A program made the position numbers and the translations under genes. Below, one piece after another: positions 61,892 through 63,146 of a stretch of DNA of 63,146 bases (position 1 is the first letter of the stretch; each line of letters opens with the position of its first letter). This DNA comes from Telluria antibiotica (GTDB taxonomy: Bacteria; Pseudomonadota; Gammaproteobacteria; Burkholderiales; Burkholderiaceae_D): the NCBI RefSeq assembly GCF_011682055.1, contig NZ_JAAQOM010000027.1, positions 1 through 63,146 of the forward strand, written 5' to 3'. A model generated the notes under the pieces. The model was not told the origin of the DNA. It saw nothing but the letters and a program-made list of their open reading frames with translations, and did no database searches.

Positions 61892-62185
61892 ATGGCTACC
61901 ATTACCGTCAAAGATCTTCCTGCCAGCATGGCACTGGACCGCAAGGCCATGTCGGTCATCAATGGCGGTGGCGGGGCGCCATGGGTGTTCGGCTGGATAC
62001 TGCCGTACGTCGACGCGGCGCCGCGCCAGACGCCGGTGATCAATTTTTACCAGATCAATAATTACGCCGACCAGATGATCAACCAGTATCAGATGGTATC
62101 GGTCAACAATACCGGCGCGAACGCCTCGCTGAACGTGGGCGTGGATGAAAGCAGTCTCAACAAAGCCGTACGCCCGACGACCTGA
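61892..62185 (+). CDS. Double-glycine leader peptide J (counterpart of E)
   Basis: 97 residues starting at ATG 61892 behind GGAGAGG; the frame open from 61181 is not coding before this. The leader MATITVKDLPASMALDRKAM ends SVINGG. The core begins GGAPWVFGWILPYVDAAP, hydrophobic with two Trp, then an Asn/Gln/Tyr-rich part (FYQINNYADQMINQYQMV) and no Cys. It is followed 14 bases later by the PP2C gene, so the two are probably co-transcribed. Confidence 0.78.
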   Translation: MATITVKDLPASMALDRKAMSVINGGGGAPWVFGWILPYVDAAPRQTPVINFYQINNYADQMINQYQMVSVNNTGANASLNVGVDESSLNKAVRPTT

Positions 62186-62199
62186 AGCCCGAGCCGGTC

Positions 62200-62958
62200 A
62201 TGAGCTGCGATCCCGTCTTCCACTGGATGTCCGCCGCGCAGACGGACGTAGGTCGGGTGCGCAGCCGCAACGAAGATGCCTGCCTCGCGCAGCCGCAGCG
62301 CGGCCTGTGGGCCGTGGCGGACGGCATGGGCGGTCATGCATTCGGCGACGTGGCGAGCCGCACCGTCGTCGAAGCGCTCGACCGCTTGCCGCCGCCGGCA
62401 AGCCTGGCCCGCTTCGTCGACGCCGTGCGCACGACGCTCGTGCAGGTCAACGATGCCTTGCGCGCGGAGGCGCGCACCCGCCACGTGCCCGTGATGGGCA
62501 GCACGGTCGTCGTGCTGCTGTCCTGCGGGACGGACGTGGCTTGCGTGTGGGCGGGCGACAGCCGCATCTACCTTTACCGCCAGGGCCGCCTGCAGCAGCT
62601 CACGCGCGACCACAGCCAGGCCGCGGCACTGCAGGCGCGCGGCATCGATGCGGCGGCGGCCGCCGTGGGCGCCAACATGATCACGCGTGCGGTGGGCGCG
62701 AGCGATACGCTGGAGGTCGAGGTGACGACCCTGGACGCGCGCGACGGCGACATCTTCCTGCTGTGCAGCGATGGTCTCAGCAATCCTGTGTCGGAGCAGG
62801 AAATCCGCGAGACGCTGGCCGACGGCGATTGCGCGCAGGCGGCGCAGACCCTCGTCGGGCTGGCGCTCGCCAATGGCGGGCGCGACAACGTCACGGTGGT
62901 CGTTGCGCGGGCGGTCGATATGTCGGTCGACAAGACATTATTAAATCCCGCGTTGTGA
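62200..62958 (+). CDS. PP2C-family Ser/Thr protein phosphatase
   Basis: 252 residues. Metal-binding motifs are all present: RSRNEDACL, VADGMGGHAFG, VWAGDSRIYLYR, LLCSDGLSNPV and GGRDNVTVVVA. It is a soluble PPM/PppA-type phosphatase with no membrane segment. It probably reverses phosphorylation by the kinase at 54724, on FHA-protein targets. Its position at the end of the second peptide block links phosphatase dosage to peptide expression. The ATG at 62200 has a weak ribosome site (GAGCCGG); ATG 62227 is a possible alternative. Confidence 0.93.
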   Translation: MSCDPVFHWMSAAQTDVGRVRSRNEDACLAQPQRGLWAVADGMGGHAFGDVASRTVVEALDRLPPPASLARFVDAVRTTLVQVNDALRAEARTRHVPVMGSTVVVLLSCGTDVACVWAGDSRIYLYRQGRLQQLTRDHSQAAALQARGIDAAAAAVGANMITRAVGASDTLEVEVTTLDARDGDIFLLCSDGLSNPVSEQEIRETLADGDCAQAAQTLVGLALANGGRDNVTVVVARAVDMSVDKTLLNPAL

Positions 62959-62978
62959 TCGATCCTGATAGCCGTAGA

Positions 62979-63045
62979 GTGGGCACCTCTGTGCCCACCA
63001 AGCGCGTGCGGTCTGCGAACGTTCGGTGGGCACGGGGTGCCCACC
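62979..63045. repeat. REP/BIME-like pair of palindromic hairpins
   Basis: Two related perfect hairpins: GTGGGCAC-CTCT-GTGCCCAC (62979-62998) and GGTGGGCAC-GGG-GTGCCCACC (63025-63045), 26 bases apart. The paired GTGGGCAC palindromes resemble the repetitive extragenic elements mobilised by RAYT transposases. They may also end transcription of the phosphatase gene. Nothing codes between 62959 and the window end. Confidence 0.65.
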
Positions 63046-63146
63046 CTAACGGTCATTGCAGAGCGGCCGCCCCGGGGCATGAAAGAATACAGGGTGGAAG
63101 GCTGGCGATAGAGGTCGAGCATTAATCGTGGAGGTAAATCCCCGAC

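Noticed and set aside
57126..62185. Peptide array as lanthipeptide, microcin or disulfide bacteriocin cluster
   Set aside because: No Cys in any of the ten peptides and no LanM, cyclodehydratase or other modifying enzyme next to them.
1..63146. CRISPR arrays, tRNA or rRNA genes, riboswitches
   Set aside because: No regularly spaced short repeats, cloverleaf-like or rRNA sequence was noticed by eye. A dedicated search could still reveal a missed small RNA.

Overview
The window looks like a chromosomal accessory region of a GC-rich betaproteobacterium, most likely of the Massilia/Telluria group (Oxalobacteraceae, Burkholderiales). This rests on the high GC, the mix of protein families (type VI secretion, many TonB/porin/lipoprotein exporters, HD-GYP signalling) and the REP-like hairpins. 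It is inference, because no rRNA, tRNA or taxonomic marker is present.

Layout. (1) 1-11653: a partial type VI secretion locus. On the minus strand it has tssE-tssF-tssG-vgrG and an Rhs effector gene; tssK is divergent on the plus strand. The Rhs gene is cut off by an IS5-family (IS903-group) insertion sequence whose right end lies at base 207. (2) 11663-17746: a minus-strand operon of a glycosyltransferase-like gene, an lspA gene (signal peptidase II) and a MacAB/TolC-like exporter (adaptor, ATPase, permease, outer-membrane protein). (3) 17747-18231: an AT-rich divergent promoter region with a near-ideal sigma70 promoter. (4) 18232-31764: twelve tightly spaced plus-strand genes forming an unrecognised biosynthetic cluster. 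They are a sugar-nucleotide SDR, a radical SAM protein, a BtaA-like 3-amino-3-carboxypropyl transferase, a ThDP enzyme, an SRPBCC protein, a cyanobacterial-type acyl-ACP reductase homologue, an ACC-deaminase-like PLP enzyme, two glycosyltransferases, a carbamoyltransferase, a sulfotransferase and an APS kinase. The set fits a sulfated and carbamoylated lipid or glycolipid, exported by (2). (5) 31709-34887: a tandem-domain Asp/Glu racemase divergent from a LysR regulator and a YceI lipoprotein. (6) 34945-41707: a lipoprotein/TonB-receptor pair divergent from a soluble PAS histidine kinase. (7) 41826-46225: an operon behind Fur-like boxes, encoding a di-haem peroxidase, a porin, an FMN-binding protein, ApbE and a small membrane cytochrome-like protein. 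(8) 46239-54716: a minus-strand operon (two DUF4399 proteins, FHA-GAF-HD-GYP, NodT-type outer-membrane factor, double-FHA membrane protein, HlyD-type adaptor), with a divergent formylglycine-generating-enzyme-like gene. (9) 54724-63146: a membrane Ser/Thr kinase, then ten small double-glycine-leader peptide genes in two homologous five-gene blocks flanking a GH5 cellulase gene, then a PP2C phosphatase and a REP-type double hairpin.

The most striking part is region 8-9. Ten cysteine-free peptides share a leader ending in roughly LDRxAMxxVRGG. Each five-gene block is preceded by a sigma54-type promoter (GG-N10-GC) and paired 20-bp upstream repeats. The second block runs into a PP2C phosphatase, next to a Ser/Thr kinase, FHA proteins and type I-like export parts. 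The peptidase-containing ABC ATPase that should cleave and export such peptides is not in the window.
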